Origin: Chthonomonas calidirosea T49 | Lineage (GTDB): Bacteria > Armatimonadota > Chthonomonadetes > Chthonomonadales > Chthonomonadaceae | Assembly: GCF_000427095.1 (NCBI RefSeq) | Contig: NC_021487.1 | Coordinates: forward strand, 434,001-498,000 | Length of the DNA stretch: 64,000 bases | Direction of reading: 5' to 3' | Part shown: positions 28,621 through 37,443 of the stretch, one piece after another | Layout of the letters: each line of letters opens with the position of its first letter | Numbering within the stretch: position 1 is the stretch's first letter | Translations under genes and position numbers: made by a program | The notes under the pieces: generated by a model | Databases searched by the model: none | Seen by the model: the letters and a program-made list of their open reading frames with translations, nothing else | What the model was told of the DNA's origin: nothing

Positions 28621-28644
28621 GATGCCCCATGGGGCATCAAAAAA
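28615..28644. terminator. Symmetric bidirectional terminator
   Basis: A perfect palindrome: six Ts, GATGCCCC, AT, GGGGCATC, six As. It gives a hairpin followed by a U-run on both strands and can end both ftsY and the convergent RidA gene. It shares its Ts with the ftsY terminator. Confidence 0.85.
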
Positions 28645-28709
28645 CATATTTAACATTATCGGACATTGCGATTCCATTCCGAACACCTGTACTTTCTGAA
28701 CAGATTCCA

Positions 28710-29093
28710 TCAATCAGGAACCACCGCGATGGCCTCGATCTCTACATCTACATCCAGCGGCAAACCAGCAGCCTGAATACAGGTGCGAGCCGGTTTGACA
28801 AGCCCAAAATACTCTACGTATACTTTGTTAAGCCTCTCGAAGTTGTTCATGTCTTTCAGGAAGACCGTTACTTTCACGCAGTGTTCCAATCCTGTACCAG
28901 CATGGGAGAGAACACGCTGTACGTTCTCGATACATTGGCGCACCGCCCGCTCGAAATCGTCGCGCACGATCTGTTGCGTGGAGGGATCAAGAGGTATCTG
29001 TCCAGACACAAAGACCAGGTTACCTACGCGTATTCCCGGAGTATAGGGCGCCGTTAGCTGAATTGCCCCAGTATAGACTGGAATTTTCTCCAT
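28710..29093 (-). CDS. RidA family protein (YjgF/YER057c/UK114)
   Basis: 127 residues from ATG at 29093, with GAGGTGG just upstream. RidA enzymes are cytosolic trimers that hydrolyse reactive enamine/imine intermediates made by PLP enzymes. Family marks: VFVSGQIPLDP, VRQCIENVQRVLSHAG, KVTVFLKDMNNFERLN and the active-site Arg in KPARTCIQAAGLPLDVDVEIEAIA. The Cys-Ile after PAR replaces the more common Ser-Thr/Val, but the Arg and Glu are kept. It is downstream of the phosphorylase gene in the same direction. Confidence 0.92.
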   Translation of the reverse strand: MEKIPVYTGAIQLTAPYTPGIRVGNLVFVSGQIPLDPSTQQIVRDDFERAVRQCIENVQRVLSHAGTGLEHCVKVTVFLKDMNNFERLNKVYVEYFGLVKPARTCIQAAGLPLDVDVEIEAIAVVPD

Positions 29094-29165
29094 TACCACC
29101 TCACTACAGCCTATGAAATTACCTCAACAGAATACCCTCTAGATGGTCTTTCCTTCAAACTATTT

Positions 29166-29906
29166 TTAGCAGAGGAGGTGTGCTGCCTGAAAGAGCATCT
29201 CTCGAATCGTAGGGATATGATCTCGCATCATTTTAGAAACCGCCTCATGATCGATGGGCTCCAAACTTAAACCGGCTGCATAGTTTGTCACAAGACATAC
29301 TGTGCCATATTCGAGCCCAGCCTCACGCGAGAGTATGGCCTCTTGAACGCCTGTCATCCCCACAACGTCACCGCCTAAAAGTGCAAACATACGCACTTCC
29401 GCAGGCGTTTCAAACCGAGGGCCATCCACAGCGACGTAGATCCCTCGTGATACGACAGGTACATCAAGCTCTTCCGCTGCACGCAGTAGGGCGTTCCTGA
29501 TAACAGGACTATATGGCTCGGAAAAATCGGTATGTCGCCATTCTGAACCAACAAAGTAAGTCAACGGTCGTTTGCGAGTAAAGTCTATGAAGTCATGGGG
29601 AATGAGCAGCGTGCCAGGAGTAAGATCGCCTCGCAGGCTGCCAACGGCATTAGTTGCTAAAATCTTTTTCACCCCTAGCTTGACCAAGGCCTCGATGTTT
29701 GCTCGATAGTCTATCTGATGAGGTGCCAGATGATGACCACGCCCATGGCGCGAAAGAAAGTAGATAGACCGTGGTTCGATATAGTTATCCGCAATACTCA
29801 TGACCTCTACTTCCGTATTGGCAACATCTACCGATATCGTCTCTCCAAAGAATTCGGGCGGCAGCTTTTCAAATCCGGTGCCTCCTATGATCGCTAAATT
29901 GCCCAT
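29166..29906 (-). CDS. Purine nucleoside / 5'-methylthioadenosine-type phosphorylase
   Basis: 246-residue member of the PNP/MTAP family 2 trimeric phosphorylases: IIGGTGFEKLP, SRHGRGHHLAPHQIDYRANI (phosphate and ribose contacts), LTPGTLLIPHDFIDFT, VDGPRFETPAEVRMF and VGMTGVQEAILSREAGL. The base-contact segment reads VTNYAAGLS: an Asn where MTA phosphorylases carry Asp (TDYD). This is the pattern of enzymes favouring 6-oxopurines (methylthioinosine phosphorylase or PNP). It therefore belongs to methionine salvage or purine recycling; the exact substrate is inferred. Good local context with RidA downstream. Confidence 0.88.
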   Translation of the reverse strand: MGNLAIIGGTGFEKLPPEFFGETISVDVANTEVEVMSIADNYIEPRSIYFLSRHGRGHHLAPHQIDYRANIEALVKLGVKKILATNAVGSLRGDLTPGTLLIPHDFIDFTRKRPLTYFVGSEWRHTDFSEPYSPVIRNALLRAAEELDVPVVSRGIYVAVDGPRFETPAEVRMFALLGGDVVGMTGVQEAILSREAGLEYGTVCLVTNYAAGLSLEPIDHEAVSKMMRDHIPTIREMLFQAAHLLC

Positions 29907-29943
29907 ACTCCTTCTCCGCTCATTTCATTACAAGTAGAGTCTG

Positions 29944-29973
29944 TTGACGCAATGTTCGGATCCGTGCTAAACT
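29944..29973 (+). promoter_or_regulatory. Promoter for the YfhO-type gene
   Basis: TTGACG (29944-29949), 18-base spacer, TAAACT (29968-29973). The start would be near 29980, very close to the coding region, so the 5' leader is short or absent. Confidence 0.5.
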
Positions 29974-30003
29974 CCCTACATTACACACGTGCCATTAGGG
30001 ATA

Positions 30004-32235
30004 ATGTTCTTCAGCTCTCCTTCAGAACGTCGAAAACTATGGTTTCCCCAGTACAGTAGAATACCTCAGTGCTTCCGAAGATTGACCGTTCCCATCATGC
30101 TGCTCGCCTATACTCTGCTGCTTTATCGCGAGTTTTTTGAAGGCAAAACGCTCTATTGGGGAGATATTCTCTACTATTTTCAACCCATGGCCCTTTTTGC
30201 TGCAAAGGAGATACAACGGGGACGCTTGCCTCTTTGGAACCCTTTTTTGCTATGTGGACAGCCTTATGTAGGAAACCCGCAGATTGGCCTATTTTATCCT
30301 TTTTCCGCACTATTGCTTTGGCTTTCGGCTTGGCAATACATCACGTTAGCTGCGCTGATTCACACTTACCTTGCTGCTCTGTTTTGTTACGGTTTTTTAA
30401 AGCTGAGAACACAAAGTACCTCCGCAGCTCTCCTCGGAGCAATCGTCTTTAGTGGAAGCGGCGCCTTCTTGGGAAAAGCCCAATTCCCGCCGATGCTCTT
30501 TAGCCTGTGCTACCTTCCCTGTGTGTTCTATAGCGTAGAGAATGCGATCCAGAGGGGCTCCTTTATAAGTAAAATCCAAATTGCGATCGCTGTTTGTCTC
30601 TTAATTTTAGCCGCACATCCCCAGGTTGCTTATCTTACTTTCCTGTTACTGTTCGCCTATCTTCCTTTTCGCCTGCATAGTCTTAGACGTCCAACAAGAA
30701 CAGTGCAAAAGAAGTCATCAGGTCCTCTCAAGGCGTTTTACGGCTGCGTTGCCGGAATCATTTGGGGGATATTCCTTAGCAGTTGTCAGCTATTTCCTGT
30801 TCTACAACTGGCGCTGGATAGCTCACGTGAACATCTCACTCCATGGCAAGCCAATCGTTTTGTGCTTCATCCTCTTGATCTGCTAGGCCTCCTATTCCCT
30901 CATTTCTTCGGGAGCCCCGCCTATGCGAACTACTGGGGTGCAGGTAACGCTTGGGAGATTGCCGTTTTTATTGGTTGGATACCTCTAATATTTATAGGAT
31001 ATGCGCTCTTGTCGTGGAGGTACTCGCCGGATGTTCGCTTCTGGTGTACAGTTTTGCTTTTCGCACTGTGGCTGAGCTTCGGCATTTCTATGGGGCTCTA
31101 TTGGATCGCTTTCTACGTACTGCCCGGGATCGCGCTCTTCCATGATCCGGCTCGATTTTTGATTGTTTTCCATTTCGCCGCATGTGTCCTAGCCGCTCAC
31201 GGCTATGGCATCTTTAGAAAACAGCTACCGCAAAGAGGAGCAATCTACGTAACCTGCTCTGCTGTGATACTTACAGCACTTCCTCTCGTATATTACACAA
31301 CGGATTGGTTGCCTATGGTTTCTCCAGATCGCCTAACACTTACCCAGACACCGATTCGGCTGTCTTTCGCTTCCCGAATATACACGCCAGAACACTCGAC
31401 CTACTGGAGTCGCTTCGTGACCGAGGGCTATGCTGACTATGGTGAGAGCTCGCGGCGATTCCTGCAACTGCGGCTACATACACTTCTTCCGAACCTCAAT
31501 ATGAACGCAGACCTGCCCTCCGCCTCTGCCTACGAGCCTGTCCCTATTGCTGCCGCAGCCCGGGTTGATGGCATGACTCGCCTAGCGATCTCCCTGGGCG
31601 AACCTAATGCCATCCGCCTTATATCGCTGATGAATGTTTCCGCTTTGCTATTGCCACGCATATATCATTTTTCCAATCCGTGGCTTAACGAAATACGAAG
31701 TACGTATGGGCCCTTGAGAACCTACTTGAACTTCTACCCACACGCACAGGTTTGGACAGTGGAGCAGCTCATTGCCGTCGACAATCTCATGCGACAAGAA
31801 GACATTATGGCTTCCCCACATTTCGACCCGTTAAAGCAGGCCGTCCTAAAAAGACTACCTCCTCATTCTCATTGGGTCTATAACCCTTTGATGCCTGCAA
31901 AGTCGGTTGTCGCTAAGGCCGTATGGAAGTCGCCAGATACCCTGTCGATATTTGTACAGACATCGCACCCTACATTCGTTGTCTGTTCTGTAACTGCACA
32001 ACCCGGATGGCATGCCAGAGAAAACGGACATGATATACCCCTCTATTCCACGGACATGGCATTTATGGGGTTTCCGCTCAGTCCAGGAACACACCGCCTG
32101 TCTCTCTTCTACTGCCCGGCCGCTTTTGCCATTGGAAGCTACATGTCTTTATCAACCCTATCTGTATTGATCGGTATGCTTCTCTCTCAATACATGTGCA
32201 AGTGGAGGTGCCATTTTCGTGCAGCAAGGAACTAA
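30004..32235 (+). CDS. YfhO-like polytopic membrane protein
   Basis: About 743 residues with roughly 12-13 hydrophobic spans and a C-terminal extracytoplasmic domain. YfhO/GT-C-like proteins help transfer lipid-linked sugars. Family features: FEGKTLYWGDILYYFQPMA and GRLPLWNPFLLCGQPYVGNP in the first loop, YPFSALLLWL, and FPHFFGSPAYANYWG. The C-terminal VVCSVTAQPGWHARENG and MGFPLSPGTHRLSLFYCPA is the typical beta end. A GTG at 29989 would add five residues; ATG at 30004 has AGGG just before it. It overlaps the next gene by 17 bases, so the two were probably an envelope glycosylation operon. Confidence 0.85.
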   Translation: MFFSSPSERRKLWFPQYSRIPQCFRRLTVPIMLLAYTLLLYREFFEGKTLYWGDILYYFQPMALFAAKEIQRGRLPLWNPFLLCGQPYVGNPQIGLFYPFSALLLWLSAWQYITLAALIHTYLAALFCYGFLKLRTQSTSAALLGAIVFSGSGAFLGKAQFPPMLFSLCYLPCVFYSVENAIQRGSFISKIQIAIAVCLLILAAHPQVAYLTFLLLFAYLPFRLHSLRRPTRTVQKKSSGPLKAFYGCVAGIIWGIFLSSCQLFPVLQLALDSSREHLTPWQANRFVLHPLDLLGLLFPHFFGSPAYANYWGAGNAWEIAVFIGWIPLIFIGYALLSWRYSPDVRFWCTVLLFALWLSFGISMGLYWIAFYVLPGIALFHDPARFLIVFHFAACVLAAHGYGIFRKQLPQRGAIYVTCSAVILTALPLVYYTTDWLPMVSPDRLTLTQTPIRLSFASRIYTPEHSTYWSRFVTEGYADYGESSRRFLQLRLHTLLPNLNMNADLPSASAYEPVPIAAAARVDGMTRLAISLGEPNAIRLISLMNVSALLLPRIYHFSNPWLNEIRSTYGPLRTYLNFYPHAQVWTVEQLIAVDNLMRQEDIMASPHFDPLKQAVLKRLPPHSHWVYNPLMPAKSVVAKAVWKSPDTLSIFVQTSHPTFVVCSVTAQPGWHARENGHDIPLYSTDMAFMGFPLSPGTHRLSLFYCPAAFAIGSYMSLSTLSVLIGMLLSQYMCKWRCHFRAARN

Positions 32236-33803
32236 CCACTGGAAAAAGCCTCTGTTCTTCCTTTTGGTACTTGTAGCCCTTGGACTTATGATTTTCTTTC
32301 GTGTCTACGCTTTAGACAGCGATGCATATCCTCGCCTCTCCTGGAGCAGCGCCCTCCTCACCGATGAAGGCTTCTACCTCCATAACGCCAGAAACCAACT
32401 CCTCTTCCATCACCCCATCACCGATGACTTCAATAATGAGCTCATCATGCCCTACCTCCACTACGCCCAAATCGCTACCTTCCACCTCCTCGGTACCGGC
32501 CTCCTCCAAGACCGCCTCCTCAGCGTCCTTTTCTCCCTCCTGACCCTCCCCCTCCTCTTCTTCCCAACCCAACGCCTCTTCGATACCCCTACCGCCCTCC
32601 TCGCTACCCTCCTGTGGGGACTGAGCCATGCCAACTTCCTCTACAACCGCCTCGCCCTCATGGACACTCCCGGAGCTTTCTTCCTTAGCTTAGGGTGGGC
32701 GTTGTGGGTGGAAGGACTGCTCGCGGCAGAGAGAGGTCGAGGCGGGGTGTGGATGGGGCTGAGTGGGTCCGGTGTTGGGAGCGGTGTATGGGGTTCGAGG
32801 GCTTGGGGCGCTGGTGTGGGGGGGTGCCGTTGGGGGGTGTTGGGATGGACAAGACGATGGGCGCTTGTTGGGCTGGTGGAGTGGAGGGCTCCTCGCTTCC
32901 CTCCTCTTCTATCTCCTCTGGTGGTATCTCCCACATGCCGCCCAAATTGAGCACATGGATCACTACTATATCGCGGTACAACTTGAGCCTCATAGCATAA
33001 CTCAGCTCTGGCACAATGTGAGGGAAGCTTTCTTTAGCTGGGGTAGGGGACTTTGGCCATATCTCATAAAACATATGCCAATCGAGGTTCTCATGACCAT
33101 CTATCTACTTGCAACTACGTTAAGACCAATAGTGAGACATTTACAAAAGAGATATCTCAACATACAAGAAATGAGTATCCTCTACCTAGTCGGATGGATT
33201 TGTGTCTTTACGCTTTTTCTATGCGTCGTAAACTATGCGCCATCTCGCTATTATGTGCTTTTCTATCCGGCACTGTCCATACTTGCGGCTGTAGGACTAA
33301 AGCAGATAACAGAGAACTTACGTCGTGGCAAAGCAGTGCTTGCGGGCCTACTTCTTCTATGGGGGCTGGTCAATACCTACTGGGTTAGTGATTGGCTTAC
33401 CCACCTCACTTATCGCCAAGAGGCGGCCGACAGATGGCTCGGTGAACATCTTCCACAAAATGCGGTTGTGTTTGGCGCGGTAGCGCCAGGATTGTGCATC
33501 AACAACCACCTTCTCCCCATTTGCATGATCGCTGGTCTGTGCAATGATCATCATCCTGTAGAACGGTTTGCAGGAAGACCAAGATATATTCTCATCCTTG
33601 ATAATAACGGCAAAGACCATCGCTGGAGAGAACGATGGTGGGTTCAACACTACCCTGATCTTGTTGACCCGAAACGGCGCATTCATGCATTTAGACATAT
33701 ACTACGCCCGTTTTTTACTATTGGTCTTTATGAGGTTCCACCGAATTGGCCAGGAGAAAGCAGTTCTCCTAAAACGAAACCGCTGCACTCCCAAAGAGGG
33801 TAA
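32219..33803 (+). pseudogene. GT39-type membrane glycosyltransferase, frameshifted
   Basis: From a GTG at 32219 (GGAGGTG upstream) the frame encodes an ArnT/PMT-like protein: LLTDEGFYLHNARNQ holds the conserved acidic loop residues, then FFPTQRLFDTPTALLATLLWG and LYNRLALMDTPGAFFLSLGWAL. The frame loses sense between about 32745 and 32775 inside a G-rich stretch. The other frame (phase of 32763) continues with AVYGVRGLGALVWGGA, LLASLLFYLLWWYLPH and a normal C-terminal half to 33803. A shift equivalent to one extra base explains it. Runs of seven and six Gs lie at 32818-32824 and 32832-32837. Codon choice also flips from C-ending to G-ending near 32690. It may be a pseudogene, a phase-variable gene or an assembly error. 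Confidence 0.75.
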
Positions 33804-33819
33804 AACGCCTTAAAACGTC

Positions 33820-33848
33820 TTAACAAAAAAGGAGTTTTGTGCTATGCT
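33820..33848 (+). promoter_or_regulatory. Promoter of the CBS-hmt-liv operon
   Basis: TTAACA (33820-33825), 17-base spacer, TATGCT (33843-33848). The expected start falls at about 33855-33857, on the ATG of the CBS gene, suggesting a leaderless message; no SD is present. Confidence 0.5.
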
Positions 33849-33856
33849 GATAGGGT

Positions 33857-34255
33857 ATGTACGTGCGCGAACTCATACGAACTCATATCCCAACCGCTAG
33901 TCCAGAGATGAGTCTGCAAGAGGTTCTGGACATAATGGATATACACCAACTCGTCCTGGTTCCAATTGTGCGCCACGATGGTACCTTACTCGGAACCTTC
34001 GGGGAAGAGAACATCGAGCGACTACTTAAAGAGCCATCCGATACTTCTGCCCAGCAAAATGATATTGCTTTGCTAATAAACCGTGACATTCCTGTTTTAA
34101 AAGAGGAGAGCAGTGTCGAGGAAGCGATCGGCTACGTGCAACGTCATGGTTGTCATCGCCTTGTCGTAGTAGATGACAAAGGAAAAGTAGTAGGTCTCGT
34201 ATCTATAGTGGATATCTACCGCGCCAAGCTAGGAGAGAAGAATGCTCGTGAGTAG
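33857..34255 (+). CDS. Two-CBS-domain protein
   Basis: 132 residues made only of a Bateman pair: first CBS about 8-65 (TASPEMSLQEVLDIMDIHQL, VPIVRHDGTLLGTF), second about 75-125 (DIPVLKEESSVEEAIGYV, HRLVVVDDKGKVVGLVSIVDIYRA). CBS pairs bind adenosyl ligands such as AMP, ATP or S-adenosylmethionine. Next to a homocysteine methyltransferase, a SAM or adenosine sensor role is plausible but unproven. It overlaps the next gene by 14 bases. Confidence 0.88.
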   Translation: MYVRELIRTHIPTASPEMSLQEVLDIMDIHQLVLVPIVRHDGTLLGTFGEENIERLLKEPSDTSAQQNDIALLINRDIPVLKEESSVEEAIGYVQRHGCHRLVVVDDKGKVVGLVSIVDIYRAKLGEKNARE

Positions 34256-35081
34256 TGCCACTCTTCGCCAAAGATTGCTTGAAGGCAGGAAGCTGCTGGG
34301 CGATGGCGCAATAGGCACAGAACTTATTGCCCTCAATGTTTCACCAGATGAGATACTTTTGCAAAACTGCGTGGCGCCCGACCGGGTACGCTTCCTCCAC
34401 CAAAGATATCTCCATGCAGGAGTGGATCTCATCACAACGAATACGTTTGGATTGCGACAGGATGGATACTGGCACAAAGCCGTAGAAGCTGGGGTAAGCC
34501 ATGCTCTCCAGTGTGCCCAACTGACGGAGCGGCCGGTAGGTGTGATGCTTTCCTTGATATCGAGCCTAGTGCCCTTGGAGATCGATTTTATTGGAGAGCT
34601 CATCGAGCGTCACAAAAGCGACATTGCCATTATTCTTCTAGAGACCAATACCGATATCACTCAGGCTGTGAGAGCGGTAAGCAAACTTCGCAGCCTATGG
34701 AATGGTCTTATCGCTGTTACTTCTCATTTTGACGTAAGACTGCGAATGCTCGATGGAACTTCTGTGGAGGAGGCAGTGACGATCCTGAACGCAAACGATG
34801 TAGATATTTTAGGTGCAAATTGCGGTGACGCTTTAGATCTATTTCCTGAGATTGCTAGCTTGATGCGGCAACGCACAAGAAAATGGCTCCTCTTCCAGCC
34901 AGGAACAGGTATAAAACGACAGGATAGGACACCGGAAAGCGTGGCGCCACAAGACTTCGTAAGAGTAGGAATACAGCTTTATGAGAATGGAGCTGATATC
35001 GTAGGGGGGTGCTGTGGTATCGGCCCAAGACATATCGAACTTCTTTATCAAACCTATTTTTACTCTAAAGGAGGACGCTAG
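34242..35081 (+). CDS. Homocysteine S-methyltransferase family protein
   Basis: 279 residues, slightly short for the family. N-terminal LLGDGAIGTELIALN and LITTNTFGLRQDGY match the MetH N-terminal/MHT barrel; zinc Cys ligands are in LGANCG (near 188) and GGCCGIGPRHI (near 262). It should transfer a methyl group from S-methylmethionine, SAM or betaine to homocysteine, but the methyl donor is unknown. It lies between a CBS protein and a Liv-type transporter in one operon, and is separate from metH at the right end of the window. Confidence 0.85.
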   Translation: MLVSSATLRQRLLEGRKLLGDGAIGTELIALNVSPDEILLQNCVAPDRVRFLHQRYLHAGVDLITTNTFGLRQDGYWHKAVEAGVSHALQCAQLTERPVGVMLSLISSLVPLEIDFIGELIERHKSDIAIILLETNTDITQAVRAVSKLRSLWNGLIAVTSHFDVRLRMLDGTSVEEAVTILNANDVDILGANCGDALDLFPEIASLMRQRTRKWLLFQPGTGIKRQDRTPESVAPQDFVRVGIQLYENGADIVGGCCGIGPRHIELLYQTYFYSKGGR

Positions 35082-35082
35082 C

Positions 35083-36282
35083 TTGTCAAAAGTAAAGCTC
35101 GGGAGACTGGTTCTGGCGTTTGGGCTCACTGCAGCCACACTGATACCGATAGGATGTAAGAATAACTCAACCGCAACGAACGGTGCCACAGGTAGTACTA
35201 TACTGGTTGGTGAGTATGGCTCCCTGACGGGTGCCCAGGCATCGTTCGGTATCTCTACTAACGATGCTATCCAGTTAGCTACAGATCAGATCAATGCAAA
35301 GGGAGGCATTAAGGGAAAGAAAGTCGTTGTTAAAGTTGAGGATGATATGGGACAGCCGGCTCAGGCGGCAACAGATGTCAATCATCTGATAGATGATGGT
35401 GCTATCGCCATCCTCGGGGAAGTCGCTAGTAGCTGCAGTCTCGCAGGTGGCCGAGTTTGCCAGCAGCGCCATATCCCGATGATCTCCCCGTCGTCTACGA
35501 ACACCGCCGTTACCGAGCTAGGGGACTATATCTTTCGCGTCTGCTTCATTGATCCATTCCAAGCTGCTGTTGTTGCTCGCTTCGCACACGATGGCCTTCA
35601 TGCGACGCGAGTGGCCATTTTCACGAATAAGGATCAAGCATACAGCACAGGGTTTAGTGAGAACTTTAAAAAAGCATTCACAGCAATGGGTGGGCAGATC
35701 GTCATTGAAAAATCTTATAGTTCTACCGATACAGACTTCCGCGGCGCATTGACAGCAATAAAGCAAGCTAACCCTCAGGCCATCTTAATCCCAGGCTACT
35801 ACAACGATGCGGGCAGTATTGCACGACAAGCCCGCGCACTTGGCATCACGTGCCCTCTTTTAGGAGGCGACGGGTGGGATTCCCAAGATCTCTTTAAGAC
35901 GGGCGGCAGCGCGGTGAACGGCTGCTACTTCTCTGACCATCTTTCCATAGACGATCCAAGCCCAAGGGTTCGGGCATTTGTGACTGCTTTTGAGGCGAAG
36001 TATCATCATAAGCCAGACGCTCTTGCGGCGCTAGGCTACGATGCGGCCAATCTGCTCTTTAATGCAATGGAGCGCGCTCCTTCGCTTAAACCAGAAGATA
36101 TTCGAAACGCCATCGCAGCCACAAAGAACTTTCCGGGCGTTACCGGCAACATCACGATCAACGCGCAAAGAAATGCGGATAAACCGGCGGTGATCATTAA
36201 AGTGGAAAACGGCAAATTTCGTTTAGCGGCAACGATAACGAACCCATATGCACCTCTGCCACCCGGCAGCGTAAAGCTTTGA
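35083..36282 (+). CDS. Branched-chain-type amino acid ABC transporter, substrate-binding lipoprotein
   Basis: About 399 residues from the TTG at 35083, which has AAGGAGG eight bases upstream; a longer in-frame ATG (35014) lies within the preceding gene. Lipobox LIPIGC puts the lipid on Cys25. The mature protein is a Leu/Ile/Val-binding (LivJ, ANF receptor-like) fold: VGEYGSLTGAQASFGIS, GGIKGKKVVVKVEDD, QAATDVNHLIDDGAIAILG, SSTNTAVTELGDYIFRVCF and GGDGWDS. The ligand may be any amino acid, amide or short-chain compound. Confidence 0.92.
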   Translation: MSKVKLGRLVLAFGLTAATLIPIGCKNNSTATNGATGSTILVGEYGSLTGAQASFGISTNDAIQLATDQINAKGGIKGKKVVVKVEDDMGQPAQAATDVNHLIDDGAIAILGEVASSCSLAGGRVCQQRHIPMISPSSTNTAVTELGDYIFRVCFIDPFQAAVVARFAHDGLHATRVAIFTNKDQAYSTGFSENFKKAFTAMGGQIVIEKSYSSTDTDFRGALTAIKQANPQAILIPGYYNDAGSIARQARALGITCPLLGGDGWDSQDLFKTGGSAVNGCYFSDHLSIDDPSPRVRAFVTAFEAKYHHKPDALAALGYDAANLLFNAMERAPSLKPEDIRNAIAATKNFPGVTGNITINAQRNADKPAVIIKVENGKFRLAATITNPYAPLPPGSVKL

Positions 36283-36295
36283 GGAGCAAACACCG

Positions 36296-37441
36296 TTGAG
36301 CGCTGTCCAAGGGTTTCTCCAACAACTCATCAATGGCATCCAGATAGGAAGCGTCTACGCTCTCATTGCCGTGGGCTATACCATGGTCTATGGGGTGCTC
36401 AAATTTATTAACTTCGCCCATGGCGACGTCTACATGGTGGGCGCTTACATAGGATTCTTCGCAGCGAGTGTGTTGCTTGTACACACCTCGCCGGTTGTGC
36501 AGGGGGGTATATCGCTGTTGCTAAGCATGCTAGGGTGTGCCCTCCTTGGCGTCTTTATCGAGCGTCTTGCTTACCGTCCTTTGCGTAATGGGCTTAGCGA
36601 CAAAGATGCAGTGCCGTGGGCGCTGTTCTGGAGCCTTTATGTGGCTCTCTTCGGCAGTATAGCCATTCGGAAACATGCTCCGCAGATACCTTCGTGGGCT
36701 GACTTTGTGATTCTTACATTAATTGCTTTCCTTATTCTCATTCCAATTCTTCGCAGGCTGCTCTCAAGTATTAGCCCTTTCATTAAACCGGCGAAAGGGC
36801 GCTTGGCGGCGCTGATAACGGCCATTGGCGTGTCACTATTGCTAGAAAATCAGGGACTCGCCATTTTTGGAGCCGATCCTAGAGCCTATCAGATACGCGG
36901 CGTTTCCGGAGAGACGCGCATCGTTTTGTGGAAAGGGACTACACCTGCAAATCGGCTTACTCTTCATATTAGTGAGGGGGAGCTGCTCGTACTGCTCGCT
37001 GCCGTTTTGCTGACAATCCTTCTGGTATATCTCATTCATGAGACGCGCTTAGGGCGCGCCATCCGAGCGGTCTCCTACGATCCAGATGCTGCAGCTCTTA
37101 TGGGTATCCCTACCGATCGCACCATCGCAATAACCTTTCTTATTGGATCGGCCCTAGCCGGCGCGGCTGGTTTTTTGAATCATCTGCTTACGCATCTTAC
37201 GTTTGATACAAACGTTGGCATTGAGCTAGGCCTTAAAGCTTTCATTGCGGCCGTACTTGGTGGGATCGGCAATATAGAGGGGGCCGTATTAGGAGCGCTC
37301 TTAATGGGCATTGCGGAGACTTTTACTGGAGGTTCTGTGCTCTCGTCTTTTCGTGATGCTGTCGCTTTCTCTATCTTGATTATCGTACTGCTGTTTCGAC
37401 CGACTGGCCTTTTAGGCAAGGGATACATAGAGAAGGTCTGA
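36296..37441 (+). CDS. livH: Branched-chain-type ABC transporter permease (LivH)
   Basis: 381 residues, longer than E. coli LivH (about 308). Starts with TTG 10 bases after GAGGAG. Core motifs: IGSVYALIAVGYTMVYGVLKFINFAHGDVYMVGAY at the N-terminus, RPLRN, ALITAIGVSLLLEN and RAIRAVSYDPDAAALMGI, with AFIAAVLGGIGNIEGAVLGA near the C-terminus. An extra about 50-residue hydrophobic stretch (DKDAVPWALFWSLYVALFG to LLSSISPF) is inserted after RPLRN and adds about two spans. Confidence 0.92.
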   Translation: MSAVQGFLQQLINGIQIGSVYALIAVGYTMVYGVLKFINFAHGDVYMVGAYIGFFAASVLLVHTSPVVQGGISLLLSMLGCALLGVFIERLAYRPLRNGLSDKDAVPWALFWSLYVALFGSIAIRKHAPQIPSWADFVILTLIAFLILIPILRRLLSSISPFIKPAKGRLAALITAIGVSLLLENQGLAIFGADPRAYQIRGVSGETRIVLWKGTTPANRLTLHISEGELLVLLAAVLLTILLVYLIHETRLGRAIRAVSYDPDAAALMGIPTDRTIAITFLIGSALAGAAGFLNHLLTHLTFDTNVGIELGLKAFIAAVLGGIGNIEGAVLGALLMGIAETFTGGSVLSSFRDAVAFSILIIVLLFRPTGLLGKGYIEKV

Positions 37442-37443
37442 GA

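Noticed and set aside
28629-29057. Open frames antisense to the RidA gene
   Set aside because: Shadow frames; the minus strand encodes a clear RidA protein with SD.
32685-33074. Minus-strand frame in the G-rich patch, and the idea that 32690-32900 is an inverted segment
   Set aside because: The minus-strand translation is low-complexity Pro/Thr/His, while the + strand keeps hydrophobic glycosyltransferase sense, so it is neither a gene nor an inversion.
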